From the NCBI GenBank assembly GCA_936936565.1, contig CAKZIX010000125.1:1-64000 (forward strand): a stretch of 64,000 bases of DNA. Direction: 5' to 3'. The position numbers were made by a program, and so were the translations under genes. Shown here one piece after another: positions 1-8,851 of the stretch (positions within the stretch are counted from its first letter, which is position 1; each line of letters opens with the position of its first letter). The notes below the pieces were generated by a model. That model was not told the DNA's origin. It saw only the letters and a program-made list of their open reading frames with translations, and did not search any database. This stretch comes from an uncultured Nocardiaceae bacterium. GTDB taxonomy: Bacteria > Actinomycetota > Actinomycetes > Mycobacteriales > Mycobacteriaceae.

Positions 1-1384
1 GCGGGAAGACGTTCTCGCCGCCGGAGACGATCATGTCGTCGTCGCGGCCGTCGACGAACAGGAATCCGTCGGTGTTGAAGTGCCCGACATCGCCGCTGGA
101 CATCATGCCGTCGACGATTTCCTTGTTGCGGCCGTCGGTGTACCCGGTGAAGCTCAGCCCGCTGGACACGAAAATGGTGCCGACGACGCCCGGCTCGGTG
201 ACCAGCGTGCGCTGCTCGTCGTAGATCGCCACCTTGCAGCCCACCGGCGGCTTGCCGACGGTGTCGGGGAAGCGGCGCAGGTCGGCCGGGGTGGCCACCG
301 ATGCGACGGCCACCTCGGTGGAGCCGTAGAGGTTGTACAGCACGTCGCCGAAGGTCTGCGCGGTGCGCTTGGTGAGGTCCGGCGACAGCGCCGACCCGGC
401 TGCGAAAATGACCTTCAGCGAGGACGTGTCGTACTTGCCGAGCACGTCGCGCGGCAGGTCGACGATGCGCTGCAGCATCGTCGGCACCACCACCAGCGCA
501 TCCGCGCGGTGGGTGGCGATGTTCGCGACGGTCTGCTCCGGATCGAAGCGGCGTTGCTGCAGCACCATCTTGTTGCCCAGCGCCATGCCGATGGTGAACT
601 GCGACAGCCCGGTGCCGTGGAAGCAGGGCGCCGCCATCACCATGGTGCCGTTGCGGGGCAACGGCACCCGGTCCAGGAACTGCGCGGACTGCAAGGGCGA
701 CACCTTGTCGCGCGGGGCGCCCTTCGGGGTGCCGGTGGTGCCGCTGGTCAGCAGCACCATGCCGCCCGGCTTCGGCGGCGCGGGCACCGGATCGGTGGAC
801 TGGCCGGCGATGAGCGAGTCGACGCTCGCCGCGTCCGCGGCGACGCCGTCCTTGGCGTCGATCCAGGTGAAGATGCGCGGCACGTCGTCGGGAATCGCGT
901 CGAGCAGGTCGATGAATTCGCTGTCCAGCAGTACGGCCTTGACGTTCTCGCGCGCGGCGACGTCGGCGAACTGCGGCTTGGCGAAGCCGGTGTTCATCAG
1001 TACGGCGCGCACGCCGAGCTTGCCGGCCGCGACCAGCGACAGCACCATGCCGCGGTGGTCGCGCGCGAGCAGGGCGACGACCGATCCGGGTTGCAGGCCG
1101 TGTGCGGCGAGGCCGCGGGCGTAGGCATTCGAGAGCCGGTCCAGCTCGCCGTAGGTGAGCGTGCCGAGTTCGTCGACGATGGCCGGTGCCGACGGCGTGC
1201 GGTGGGCGGCGTGCATCACGACCCCGGCGAACGGCCCGAACTTCGAGACGTTGAGCACCGAGCGCAGCGCCTCGTCGGGACGCAGCGGATTGAGCAGACC
1301 GCGGCGGCGCAGCACGTCGGCGCCACGCGCCAGGGTGGTGACCTGGCGTAGCGTGGCAACCGGATCCAGCGGCAGGTTGGGCAT
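1..1384 (-). CDS. Acyl-CoA synthetase (FadD type), C-terminus cut by window edge
   Basis: AMP-forming fatty-acyl-CoA ligase of the ANL superfamily, which activates a carboxylic acid through an acyl-adenylate. About 461 codons are visible; the stop lies left of the window. The start is the ATG at 1384, read from a GGAGG Shine-Dalgarno sequence. The P-loop motif LLTSGTTGTPKG, the NLYGST motif and the GRDDDMIVSGGENVFP hinge/A8 region are present; only the C-terminal lid with the catalytic lysine is missing. It is a close paralogue of the gene just upstream at 1447-3069 (shared KPQFA and DSEFI segments), so the pair looks like a tandem duplication in one minus-strand operon. Substrate unknown. 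Confidence 0.9.
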   Translation of the reverse strand, partial: MPNLPLDPVATLRQVTTLARGADVLRRRGLLNPLRPDEALRSVLNVSKFGPFAGVVMHAAHRTPSAPAIVDELGTLTYGELDRLSNAYARGLAAHGLQPGSVVALLARDHRGMVLSLVAAGKLGVRAVLMNTGFAKPQFADVAARENVKAVLLDSEFIDLLDAIPDDVPRIFTWIDAKDGVAADAASVDSLIAGQSTDPVPAPPKPGGMVLLTSGTTGTPKGAPRDKVSPLQSAQFLDRVPLPRNGTMVMAAPCFHGTGLSQFTIGMALGNKMVLQQRRFDPEQTVANIATHRADALVVVPTMLQRIVDLPRDVLGKYDTSSLKVIFAAGSALSPDLTKRTAQTFGDVLYNLYGSTEVAVASVATPADLRRFPDTVGKPPVGCKVAIYDEQRTLVTEPGVVGTIFVSSGLSFTGYTDGRNKEIVDGMMSSGDVGHFNTDGFLFVDGRDDDMIVSGGENVFP

Positions 1385-1446
1385 CGATGACCTCCAGACG
1401 TTGATTCGCGCCACAGGTTACCCCGCAGTCGATCGGCGGCCCCCGC

Positions 1447-3069
1447 TCAGACCGCCATCTCGACGAGTGTGCGGCGCAGCAGTTTGCCGGTGGCGTTGCG
1501 CGGCAGCTCCTCGATGAACACGACGTCGCGCGGCACCTTGTAGCGAGCCAAGTTGCTCTTGACGTACTGCTTGATCTCCTCGGCGTCCTGCGCGGCGCCG
1601 GGTTCGGAAACGATGAAGGCCCGCAAACGCTTGCCGAATTCGGTGTCGTCCACCCCGACGACGGCGGCGTCGAAGACGTCGGGCCGCTGCACCAGCAGTT
1701 CCTCGACTTCCTGGGGAAAGACGTTCTCGCCGCCGGAGACGATCATGTCGTCGTCACGACCGTCGACGAACAGCAGGCCGTGCTCGTCGAAGTGCCCGGT
1801 GTCGCCGCTGGACATGTAGCCGTCGACGATCTGCTTGTTGCGGCCGTCGGTGTAGCCCTCGAACGGCGCGCCGCTGCGGACGAAGATCCGCCCCTGCTTG
1901 CCGGTGCCGTGCACGCGCTGGTCGTGCTCGTCGAACAGCACGACCTCACAGGTGACGGGGGAGCGGCCCGCCGTGCCCGGCGCCAGGCGCAGGTCCTGCG
2001 GATCGGCCACGGTGGCGACGGCGCATTCGGTGGATCCGTACAGGTTGTACAGGACGTCGCCGAAGGCCTCCTGGGTGCGGATGGTGAGTTCCGGTGAGAG
2101 CGCGGAACCGGCGATCAGGATCACCCGCAGTGCCGAAAGGTCGTATTTGGCACGGACTTCCGCGGGCAGCTCCACCATGCGGTGCAGCATCGTCGGCACC
2201 GCCACCAGCATCTCGGCCCGATGCTCGGCAAGGCTGGCCAGCGTGGCCTCGGCATCGAAGCGGCGCCGCACCACGATCTTGTTGCCGAGCGCCATGCCGA
2301 CGAACCAGGTACCGAGGCCGGTGCTGTGGAAGATCGGCGAAACGATCATCATGGTGCCCCGGCGCGGGAACGGAATCCGGTCCACCATTTGTGCGGTGGC
2401 CAGCGGCGACACCGTTTTGCGGGTGGCGCCCTTCGGCAGCCCGGTGGTGCCGCTGGTGAGCACGATCGCCCCGCCCGGCTCGGACGGTGTCGCCAGCCGG
2501 TCGGTGGCGCGGCCCACGGCGAGCGAGTCGATGGTGTGCGCGCCGGCGGGCAGGTCGGTGCCCTCGTCGAGCCAGGTGAACACGCGCGGCAGCTCGGCGG
2601 GCAGCGCGTCGAGCAGGCCGATGAACTCGCTGTCGTGCAGCACGGCCTTGACGTGTTCGCGCTCGGCCACCTCCGCGAACTGGGGTTTGGCGAATCCGGT
2701 GTTCATGAGCAGCGCTCGCACGCCGAGCTTGCCGAGCGCCATCAAGCTCAGTGCCAGTCCGCGATGATCGCGCGCGAGCACGCCCGCCACGTCGCCTTCG
2801 GCCAGGCCGAGTGACTCCAGCCCGCGCGCGTAGGCGTTGGAGATCCGGTCCATCTCCGCGTAGGTGAGCGCGCCGCGCTCGTCGGCAATCGCGGGGGCGT
2901 CGGGGTGTTTGGCCGCACCGACCATCACCAGTGTGGCGGGCGGGCCGAACTTCTTGACCAGACGGGCCGAGTCGATCGTGTAATTGAGGTGCCGCGGATC
3001 GATGACGCCGCGCTGGCGCAGCACGCCGATCGCCTTGACCGTTTCGCGGATGTGGGTGAGCTTGTTCAT
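1447..3069 (-). CDS. Acyl-CoA synthetase (FadD type), 540 aa
   Basis: AMP-forming acyl-CoA ligase of full family length. The P-loop VLTSGTTGLPKGA, NLYGSTECAVATV (A5), the hinge GRDDDMIVSGGENVFPQEVEELL and the C-terminal catalytic-lysine segment PRNATGKLLRRTL are all visible, so it should be active. The ATG at 3069 follows an AGGAG site. No membrane segments are evident, so it is probably cytosolic or peripheral. It precedes its paralogue by 62 bp and follows the fadE24-fadE23 pair on the same strand, although a strong terminator separates them. The neighbourhood points to fatty-acid or sterol side-chain catabolism; the exact substrate is not readable. Confidence 0.93.
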   Translation of the reverse strand: MNKLTHIRETVKAIGVLRQRGVIDPRHLNYTIDSARLVKKFGPPATLVMVGAAKHPDAPAIADERGALTYAEMDRISNAYARGLESLGLAEGDVAGVLARDHRGLALSLMALGKLGVRALLMNTGFAKPQFAEVAEREHVKAVLHDSEFIGLLDALPAELPRVFTWLDEGTDLPAGAHTIDSLAVGRATDRLATPSEPGGAIVLTSGTTGLPKGATRKTVSPLATAQMVDRIPFPRRGTMMIVSPIFHSTGLGTWFVGMALGNKIVVRRRFDAEATLASLAEHRAEMLVAVPTMLHRMVELPAEVRAKYDLSALRVILIAGSALSPELTIRTQEAFGDVLYNLYGSTECAVATVADPQDLRLAPGTAGRSPVTCEVVLFDEHDQRVHGTGKQGRIFVRSGAPFEGYTDGRNKQIVDGYMSSGDTGHFDEHGLLFVDGRDDDMIVSGGENVFPQEVEELLVQRPDVFDAAVVGVDDTEFGKRLRAFIVSEPGAAQDAEEIKQYVKSNLARYKVPRDVVFIEELPRNATGKLLRRTLVEMAV

Positions 3070-3139
3070 CGCGTGCTCCTGTCCTCGTCACGGACGCTAC
3101 CGCGTCGGACCCACCGGTATGTCCGAATTCGAAAACACT

Positions 3140-3174
3140 CCGGCCCCGGCGTCCGTGATGGACGCCGGGGCCGG
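3140..3174 (-). terminator. Strong hairpin terminator behind fadE23
   Basis: A perfect 15-bp GC-rich inverted repeat (arms 3140-3154 and 3160-3174, loop GTGAT) lies just past the stop of the 3193-4425 gene. There is no U-tract, which is usual for actinobacterial terminators. It separates the fadE pair from the downstream fadD pair. Confidence 0.8.
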
Positions 3175-3192
3175 AAAGTGTTGTGCGCGAGA

Positions 3193-4425
3193 CTACTTCA
3201 GTTCGGCGCTGGTCTTGCCGAGCAGGCGGCGGGCGACGATGAGCTGCTGGATCTGCTGGGTGCCTTCGAAGATGTCGAGAATCTTCGAGTCCCGGCCCCA
3301 CTTCTCGAGCAGCGTGCGCTCGGAGTAGCCGAGGGCGCCCGCGAGCTCGACGGACTTGAGCGTGACGTCGGTGCCCATGCGGCCGGCCTTGGCCTTGCTC
3401 ATCGAAGCCTCGAGCGAGTTCGGCTTCTTGTTGTCGGCCATCCACGCCGCGCGCAGCGACAGCAGGTAGGCCGCCTCCCAGTCCGCCTCCAGCCGCAGGT
3501 ACTCCGCCGCGGCCGCGGACTGGTTGTTCGCCGGGGTGTCGTAGTCGATCTCGATGCCGGCCTCGGTGAGCAGTGCGCGCAGTTCCTCGAGCGCGGCGCG
3601 GCCGACGCCGACGGCCATCGCCGCAACCAGTGGACGGGTGTTGTCGAAGGTCTGCATGACCCCGCCAAAACCCTTCTCCACGTTGACTTCCGGGCTACCG
3701 AGGATGTTGTCCTTCGGGATCCGGCAATCTTCCAGGCGCAGCTCGGCGGTGTCGGAGGCCTTGATGCCGAGCTTGTGCTCGAGGCGCGCCAGGGTAAGGC
3801 CGGGTGCGTCCCGCGGCACCACGAACGACTTGATCGCCGCGCGGCCCAGGCTCTTGTCGACCGAGGCCCACACCACGACGTGCGTCGAGCGCGCGCCGGC
3901 GGTGACGAAGATCTTGGTGCCGTTGAGCACCCACTCGTCGCCGTCGAGCACGGCCGTGGTGGACACCGCGGCCGAGTCGGACCCGAAGCTGGGCTCGGTG
4001 ATGGCCATCGAGGCCCACACCTTGCCGAAGCGCTCCAGCTGCTCGTCGGTGGAAACGGCCGCGATGGCCGCGTTGCCGAGACCCTGGTAGGGGATCGACA
4101 GCATCAAAGCGACGTCGCCCCACGAGGTTTCGAGCGAGTTCAGCAGCGCCGCCATGTTGCCGCCGTTGCTGTTGCCCAGCAGCTCGCTGGCGTGCTTGCG
4201 GTCTTCGTCGCTCTGGTCGCTGCGGCCGCCGGAGGCACCGCCGACGTCTTGAGTGCCGGAGTCGCCCAGGCCCTCGATCATGGCGGCCATGGTGTCGAGC
4301 TCGACCGGGTAGGCGTGCTCGGCGAGGTCGTACTTGCGCGAGATGGGGCGGAAGATCTCGGCGGCGACCTGGTGCGCCTGATTGGCCGAGAACTTCAGCT
4401 TCTTCGGGAGTTCGAGATTGATCAT
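3193..4425 (-). CDS. fadE23: Acyl-CoA dehydrogenase, FadE23-like
   Basis: FAD-dependent acyl-CoA dehydrogenase (410 aa) catalysing alpha,beta-dehydrogenation of an acyl-CoA. The FAD-binding mid-domain motif AMAITEPSFGSDSAAVSTTA and the C-terminal segment DIFEGTQQIQQLIVARRLLG are intact. From memory the sequence closely follows M. tuberculosis FadE23 (Rv3140). The start ATG follows AGGAG. It lies 24 bp behind the FadE24-like gene, reproducing the mycobacterial fadE24-fadE23 pair. Many actinobacterial ACADs work as heteromers, and the adjacency makes that plausible here (inference). An insert rich in G, S, D and Q at residues 55-80 looks like a disordered linker. Confidence 0.93.
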   Translation of the reverse strand: MINLELPKKLKFSANQAHQVAAEIFRPISRKYDLAEHAYPVELDTMAAMIEGLGDSGTQDVGGASGGRSDQSDEDRKHASELLGNSNGGNMAALLNSLETSWGDVALMLSIPYQGLGNAAIAAVSTDEQLERFGKVWASMAITEPSFGSDSAAVSTTAVLDGDEWVLNGTKIFVTAGARSTHVVVWASVDKSLGRAAIKSFVVPRDAPGLTLARLEHKLGIKASDTAELRLEDCRIPKDNILGSPEVNVEKGFGGVMQTFDNTRPLVAAMAVGVGRAALEELRALLTEAGIEIDYDTPANNQSAAAAEYLRLEADWEAAYLLSLRAAWMADNKKPNSLEASMSKAKAGRMGTDVTLKSVELAGALGYSERTLLEKWGRDSKILDIFEGTQQIQQLIVARRLLGKTSAELK

Positions 4426-4449
4426 GGTTCTCCTAGGCTGTGTCAGACG

Positions 4450-5838
4450 TCAGATGAGGACGACGCCCTCGGCAACGCCGACGGCTCGAAGGTCGCGGTA
4501 CCAGCGCTCGACCGGATGCTCCTTGGTGTAGCCGTGCCCACCCAGCAGCTGCACGCCGTCGAGACCGATCTGCATGCCCTTGTCGGTGGCCAGCTTGCGG
4601 GCCAGCGCCGCTTCCCGGCCGAACGACAGCCCCTGCTCGGCACGCGAGGCGCCGCGCAGCGTGACCAGCCGGATGCCGTCGAGCTCGATGCCGATGTTGG
4701 CGACCATGAACGCGACCGCCTGGCGGTTGCTGATCGGCTCGCCGAACGCTTCCCGCTCGTTGACGTAGGGGATCACGTAGTCGAGCACGGCCTGGCCGGT
4801 GCCGACCGCGAGCGAGGCCCAGCCCAGGCGGGCCAATCGCACTGCGTCCTTGTAGTTCTCGACGCGCACGTCGGCGGTCGCATCGCCGAGCAGCGCCGAC
4901 TCCGGCAGCGCCACGTCTTCGAGGACGAGGCGGCCCAGTCCGGCGGCACGCACACCCATCGACGGGTCGGCCTCCACCGAGACGCCCGCGGTCGAGGACT
5001 CGACGACGAAGAACGCCGGGCGCCCTTCCAGTTCGGCCGCGACCACGAACAGCTCGGCGTCACCGGCAGCGGGCACCAGCGACTTCACGCCGTTGAGCTT
5101 GTAGCCGCTGGGGGAGCGCTGGGCCTTGGTCTGCAGGGCGAACGGGTCGAACAGCGGGCGCGGCTCGCTGATGACGACCGAGGCCTGCGGCACGTTCTCG
5201 CTCGCGAACGCAGGCAGGTAGGTCTGCTGCTGGGCGTCGGTGCCCCACTGGGTGAGCGCGACGGCCACGCCGCTGGGTGCCAGCAACGGCAGGGCCAGGC
5301 CCATGTCGCCGTGCGCAAGCGCCTCGGCGACAAGCGAATTGGTGACCGCACCACGCTCGGATGCGGCGCCCTCGAACTCCTCGGGAACGTTCACCAGGGT
5401 GATGCCGAGCTCGGCGGCGCGGCCGAGCAGATCCGACGGGGCCTTGGCGCTGGCGTCGGCGTCGTGCGCCGCCGGACGCAGGATCTCGTCGGCGAACTCG
5501 CGCACCGTCTCGACGATGAGCTTCTGGTCCTCGTCGGGGGTGAGGTCGAAGTAGTCCTTGCCCTTGGACGAGTTCTCCGGCAGCCGCTGCGGCTTGCCGT
5601 TGCCGGCGACCTTCTCGAAAACCCGAGTGGTCGCACCGAGTGCCCGGAAGCCGGTCTTGGTGGCCTCGTAGGTGACCTTGTTGATGGGCTCGCGCAGCTT
5701 GTACTTTTCGGCGAGCTCCGAACCGGTGACGGAGGTGAGCACGCGCATCGCGGTGCCCATCCAGTCTCGCTTCGTAGGGTTGAGACCGACCGCCGAGTCC
5801 TGCCGCGGCCGGCGCGTCGTTGCGCTGTCTTTGCTCAT
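4450..5838 (-). CDS. fadE24: Acyl-CoA dehydrogenase family protein, FadE24-like
   Basis: Acyl-CoA-dehydrogenase-fold protein of 462 aa from the ATG at 5838; an in-frame ATG at 5847 would add three residues. Visible ACAD features are the N-terminal helical domain from DLTPDEDQKLIVETVREFADEIL, the flavin mid-domain containing VVISEPRPLFDP, and the C-terminal helical bundle ending in LLGGHGYTKEHPVERWYRDL. Length and order match FadE24 (Rv3139), which pairs with FadE23. It is the first gene of the pair, and a perfect palindrome lies 44 bp upstream of the start, suggesting repressor control. An open frame continues upstream to 6072, but that part is out of context and crosses the divergent promoter, so it was not used. 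Confidence 0.9.
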   Translation of the reverse strand: MSKDSATTRRPRQDSAVGLNPTKRDWMGTAMRVLTSVTGSELAEKYKLREPINKVTYEATKTGFRALGATTRVFEKVAGNGKPQRLPENSSKGKDYFDLTPDEDQKLIVETVREFADEILRPAAHDADASAKAPSDLLGRAAELGITLVNVPEEFEGAASERGAVTNSLVAEALAHGDMGLALPLLAPSGVAVALTQWGTDAQQQTYLPAFASENVPQASVVISEPRPLFDPFALQTKAQRSPSGYKLNGVKSLVPAAGDAELFVVAAELEGRPAFFVVESSTAGVSVEADPSMGVRAAGLGRLVLEDVALPESALLGDATADVRVENYKDAVRLARLGWASLAVGTGQAVLDYVIPYVNEREAFGEPISNRQAVAFMVANIGIELDGIRLVTLRGASRAEQGLSFGREAALARKLATDKGMQIGLDGVQLLGGHGYTKEHPVERWYRDLRAVGVAEGVVLI

Positions 5839-5881
5839 GATCACCATTTCTGGGTGGGGATAAGCGGTGTCGTTGTCGAAC

Positions 5882-5897
5882 CTTACTCCAGAGTAAG
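5882..5897. promoter_or_regulatory. Palindromic operator candidate upstream of fadE24
   Basis: CTTACTC-CA-GAGTAAG is a perfect 7+7 inverted repeat with a 2-bp centre, in the 115-bp gap between divergent fadE24 and the DUF1304 gene. The size and TTAC...GTAA ends are typical of TetR-family sites controlling actinobacterial fatty-acid genes. No regulator gene is adjacent. The role is inferred from position and symmetry. Confidence 0.5.
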
Positions 5898-5953
5898 ATA
5901 AACGTCGAGAGCGGCGCAGCACCAATCGGGCCCAACTGTGCGAAGCTGGCCCC

Positions 5954-6322
5954 ATGTCTGTTGCTGCCGGAGTTTTTGCCGCCCTAGCTGCGGCGATGCA
6001 CATCGTGTTCTTCCTCGTCGAAAGCGTGATGTGGTCGCGTCCCACGGTGTGGCGCCGGTTCGGTGTGGCCACCCAGGAGCATGCGGACGCGATCCGGCCG
6101 ATGGCCTACAACCAGGGCTTCTACAACTTGTTTCTCGCCGTCGGGATCGTGGTCGGGCTGATCGTCGGCGGGGATGCCGGCCGTGCCGTCGTCGTGTTCG
6201 CCTGCCTGAGCATCGTCGGCGCCGGCCTCGTCCTGGCCGCCACCGGTGCCCGCTACCTGCGTCCGGCGCTCATGCAGGCCACGCCCGCGTTCGTCGCGCT
6301 CGTGCTGTACCTGTTCGCCTAG
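5954..6322 (+). CDS. DUF1304-type small integral membrane protein
   Basis: A 122-aa protein with four hydrophobic segments (about residues 1-20, 55-74, 78-95, 103-122). The signature HIVFFLVESVMW near the N-terminus followed by NQGFYNLFLAVG fits the DUF1304 family, whose function is unknown. It is divergent from fadE24 and shares its 115-bp promoter region, including the palindrome at 5882-5897, so the two could be co-regulated. Confidence 0.8.
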   Translation: MSVAAGVFAALAAAMHIVFFLVESVMWSRPTVWRRFGVATQEHADAIRPMAYNQGFYNLFLAVGIVVGLIVGGDAGRAVVVFACLSIVGAGLVLAATGARYLRPALMQATPAFVALVLYLFA

Positions 6323-6363
6323 ATCGAACATCGCCGTTCGGAACATGTCGGGAGGGTGAGTTC

Positions 6364-7890
6364 GTGGCGGACCCGGAGGTCACCGTGCGTGCATCGGAAA
6401 CCACGGCGCCGCCGTTCGCCCGGGTGCCCGTCGCAGCGATAGCGCTTGCGGCCGTCGGGGTGCTGCTCGCGGTCGCGGGGCGCTACGGCTACCACCGCGA
6501 CGAGCTGTATTTCCTTGCCGCAGGACGACATCCGGACTGGGGATATCCCGACCAGCCGCCGCTGGTGCCGCTGCTGGCCCGGCTGATCTCCGAGCTTGCG
6601 CCCGATTCGCTGGTCGCGCTGCGGGTTCCCGGCGCGCTGTGTGCGGGCGCCGTCGTCGTCGTGGCCGGCCTGATCGCGCGCGAGCTCGGCGGCGGCCGTG
6701 GCGCCCAAGCACTTTCGGCGTTCGCCGTCGCGGTCATGCCGGTGCTGCTGGCCGCCGGGCACCTGCTCAGCACCGCGATCGTCGACGTGTTGGTCTGGTC
6801 GGTGGTCACGCTGCTGGTGCTGCGTCTGGTCGGTGCCGATCCGCGGGCGGTGGCCGAGGATTCCGCCGCGCGGCCGGCTCGATCGCGCATCGCGGGCGCC
6901 GACCCGCGCTGGTGGCTGGTCGTCGGCGCCGTCCTCGGAATCGGGTTGCAAAACAAGCTGCTGCCCGCCTTCCTGGCCGGCGCGCTGGTGCTCGGGGTCG
7001 CGGTGTGCGGGCCGCGACAGGTGTTCCGTTCGCCGTGGTTGTGGGCGGGAGTTGCAGTGGCACTTGCCGTCTGGGCGCCCAACCTGATCTGGCAGGCCGC
7101 CAACGGCTGGCCCCAGTGGGACATGGCGTTGCACATCGCCGACGGCGGTTCGGGCACGTCCAACTCGCGCGCCGAATTTCTGGCACTGCAGTTCGGGATC
7201 GGCGGCCTGCTGCCGCTCTGGCTGCTCGGACTGTGGCTGTTGTGGCGGCGTGCGCGCATGTTCGTCGTGGCGTATGCCGTGCTGTTGATCTTCTTCCTGG
7301 GCACCGGCGGCAAGGCCTACTACATGGGCGGGCTGTATCCGCTGCTCACCGCGGCCGGGGCGGTGCTCGTGCTCGGCGGCGCGCGCCGCACACTCGTCGC
7401 GGTGTCGATGACGGCGGTGGTCGCGGCGGGTGCCGTCTTCGCTGTTGTCGTGTTCTTGCCGGTGGTGCCCGCCCACCGGCTACCCGGCACGATCGTCGCC
7501 GACCTCAACTACGACGCCGGCGAGACCGTCGGCTGGCCGCAGTTCGCTCGTCAGGTCGACGCACTCGCGCAGCGGCACAACACATTCGACGTGGTCACCG
7601 CCAACTACGGCGAAGCCGGCGCGCTGCAGCGCTTCGGCGATCCGGGACTGCGGGTCTACAGCGGACACAACGCCTACTGGTGGTGGGGCGCCCCGCCGGA
7701 TCGCGCCGCCGTGCTGGTCGTCGGATACGACAAGTCGTTGCTGGACAACAGGTTCGGCTCCGTCACTGCGGTCGGCGTCATCGACAATGGGTTGGGCCTC
7801 GGCAACGACGAGCAGGGCGCGGAAATCTACCTGTGCCGCGACCCGAAAGATACCTGGCACCGGCTGTGGCTCACCTTCAAGCATTACTGA
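6364..7890 (+). CDS. Glycosyltransferase family 39-like (ArnT/PMT_2) membrane protein
   Basis: A 508-aa polytopic membrane protein. The N-terminal YGYHRDELYFLAAGRHPDWG segment carries the acidic D-E pair expected in the first external loop of lipid-dependent sugar transferases (GT-C fold). DQPPLVPLLARL follows, then about ten hydrophobic spans and a soluble C-terminal domain from residue 385 (DLNYDAGETVGWPQF). The family uses a polyprenyl-phosphate sugar donor to modify proteins or lipids outside the membrane. The GTG at 6364 follows GGGAGG and excludes an unrelated upstream open stretch. Acceptor unknown. Confidence 0.85.
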   Translation: MADPEVTVRASETTAPPFARVPVAAIALAAVGVLLAVAGRYGYHRDELYFLAAGRHPDWGYPDQPPLVPLLARLISELAPDSLVALRVPGALCAGAVVVVAGLIARELGGGRGAQALSAFAVAVMPVLLAAGHLLSTAIVDVLVWSVVTLLVLRLVGADPRAVAEDSAARPARSRIAGADPRWWLVVGAVLGIGLQNKLLPAFLAGALVLGVAVCGPRQVFRSPWLWAGVAVALAVWAPNLIWQAANGWPQWDMALHIADGGSGTSNSRAEFLALQFGIGGLLPLWLLGLWLLWRRARMFVVAYAVLLIFFLGTGGKAYYMGGLYPLLTAAGAVLVLGGARRTLVAVSMTAVVAAGAVFAVVVFLPVVPAHRLPGTIVADLNYDAGETVGWPQFARQVDALAQRHNTFDVVTANYGEAGALQRFGDPGLRVYSGHNAYWWWGAPPDRAAVLVVGYDKSLLDNRFGSVTAVGVIDNGLGLGNDEQGAEIYLCRDPKDTWHRLWLTFKHY

Positions 7891-7903
7891 GCGGAACTGG
7901 CAA

Positions 7904-8671
7904 CTACTCGCCCAGTCGCTGCAACACCGCTTCGTGCAGTAACCCGTTGGTGGCAACGGCGCTGCCGCCGTGCGGCCCGGCCGCACCGTCGAGGGCGCTG
8001 AAGCGCCCCCCGGCTTCGCGCACCAGGATGTCCAGCGGTGCCAGATCCCACAGGGAGACTTCGGGTTCCGCGGCGATGTCGACCGCGCCCTCGGCCACCA
8101 GGCAGTACGAGTAGAAATCGCCGTAGGCGCGCACCCGCCACACCTCGTCGGTGAGCGCGAGGAACTTCTCCCGCTGCGTCCAGCCCGACAGGCTGGAAAA
8201 CGACAGGCTCGCATGTGGCAGATCACCGACGGCCGACACCGAAAGCCGTTGCGCCGGAGTGCCGTTCACCTGAGCGTAGGCTCCGGCTCCGGCCGCCGCC
8301 CACCAGCGCCGGTGCAGCGCCGGGGCGCTGACCACGCCGACCACCGGTACGCCGTCGTCCAGCAGCGCGATCAGCGACGCCCACACCGGCACGTTGCGCA
8401 CGAAGTTCTTGGTGCCGTCGATCGGGTCGATCACCCAGGTACGGCCCGGTCGTGCGCCGCTTTCGCCGCCGAACTCTTCACCGAGGACCGCGTCGTCTGG
8501 CCGCTCGGACTCCAGGATCGCGCGCACCGCCTGCTCGACCGCGAGATCGGCGTCCGACACCGGGGTCAGGTCCGGTTTGGCGTCCACCTTCAGATCCGAA
8601 GCGCCGAACCGTTCCAGCGTGATGGCGTCGGCGGCATCGGCAATGCGCAGGGCGAGGGCGAGGTCGGTCAC
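7904..8671 (-). CDS. hisN: Histidinol-phosphatase HisN (inositol-monophosphatase fold)
   Basis: A 255-aa member of the IMPase family, the actinobacterial histidinol-phosphate phosphatase of histidine synthesis. Metal-site motifs are present: VSDADLAVE, GEEFG, WVIDPIDGTKNFVRNVP (DPxDGT) and SLWDLAPLDILVREAGG. The sequence tracks M. tuberculosis Rv3137 closely (from memory). It starts at a GTG (8671). It is convergent with the glycosyltransferase gene, 13 bp apart, and divergent from the metallophosphoesterase gene. Confidence 0.9.
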   Translation of the reverse strand: MTDLALALRIADAADAITLERFGASDLKVDAKPDLTPVSDADLAVEQAVRAILESERPDDAVLGEEFGGESGARPGRTWVIDPIDGTKNFVRNVPVWASLIALLDDGVPVVGVVSAPALHRRWWAAAGAGAYAQVNGTPAQRLSVSAVGDLPHASLSFSSLSGWTQREKFLALTDEVWRVRAYGDFYSYCLVAEGAVDIAAEPEVSLWDLAPLDILVREAGGRFSALDGAAGPHGGSAVATNGLLHEAVLQRLGE

Positions 8672-8851
8672 GGCGCCAACCTACACGCCGAGATCACACC
8701 GCGGTCTGGGGCGCGGACCGCGGTACGGCACGACGATCCGGCAGCTCGACGCCGACGCGCGCACGCCGACCGCAGGTCGCAACCGCACCTGCGCGACCGA
8801 TTCCGATCGGTTCGCCGGGCGCCGTCGCCGATCCGTGCAAAGCTGGGCGCC

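Noticed and set aside
80..1351. A 423-codon plus-strand frame
   Set aside because: It is antisense to the first acyl-CoA synthetase, which has all family motifs; no ribosome site or domain pattern.
2905..5901. A 998-codon open frame on the plus strand
   Set aside because: It runs antisense to the two clear acyl-CoA dehydrogenases and part of the second fadD gene. Its composition (R, H, V, G-rich) is that of a GC-rich shadow frame.
6319..7476. A 385-codon minus-strand frame rich in Q, H and R
   Set aside because: It is the complement of the glycosyltransferase gene and lacks any domain pattern.
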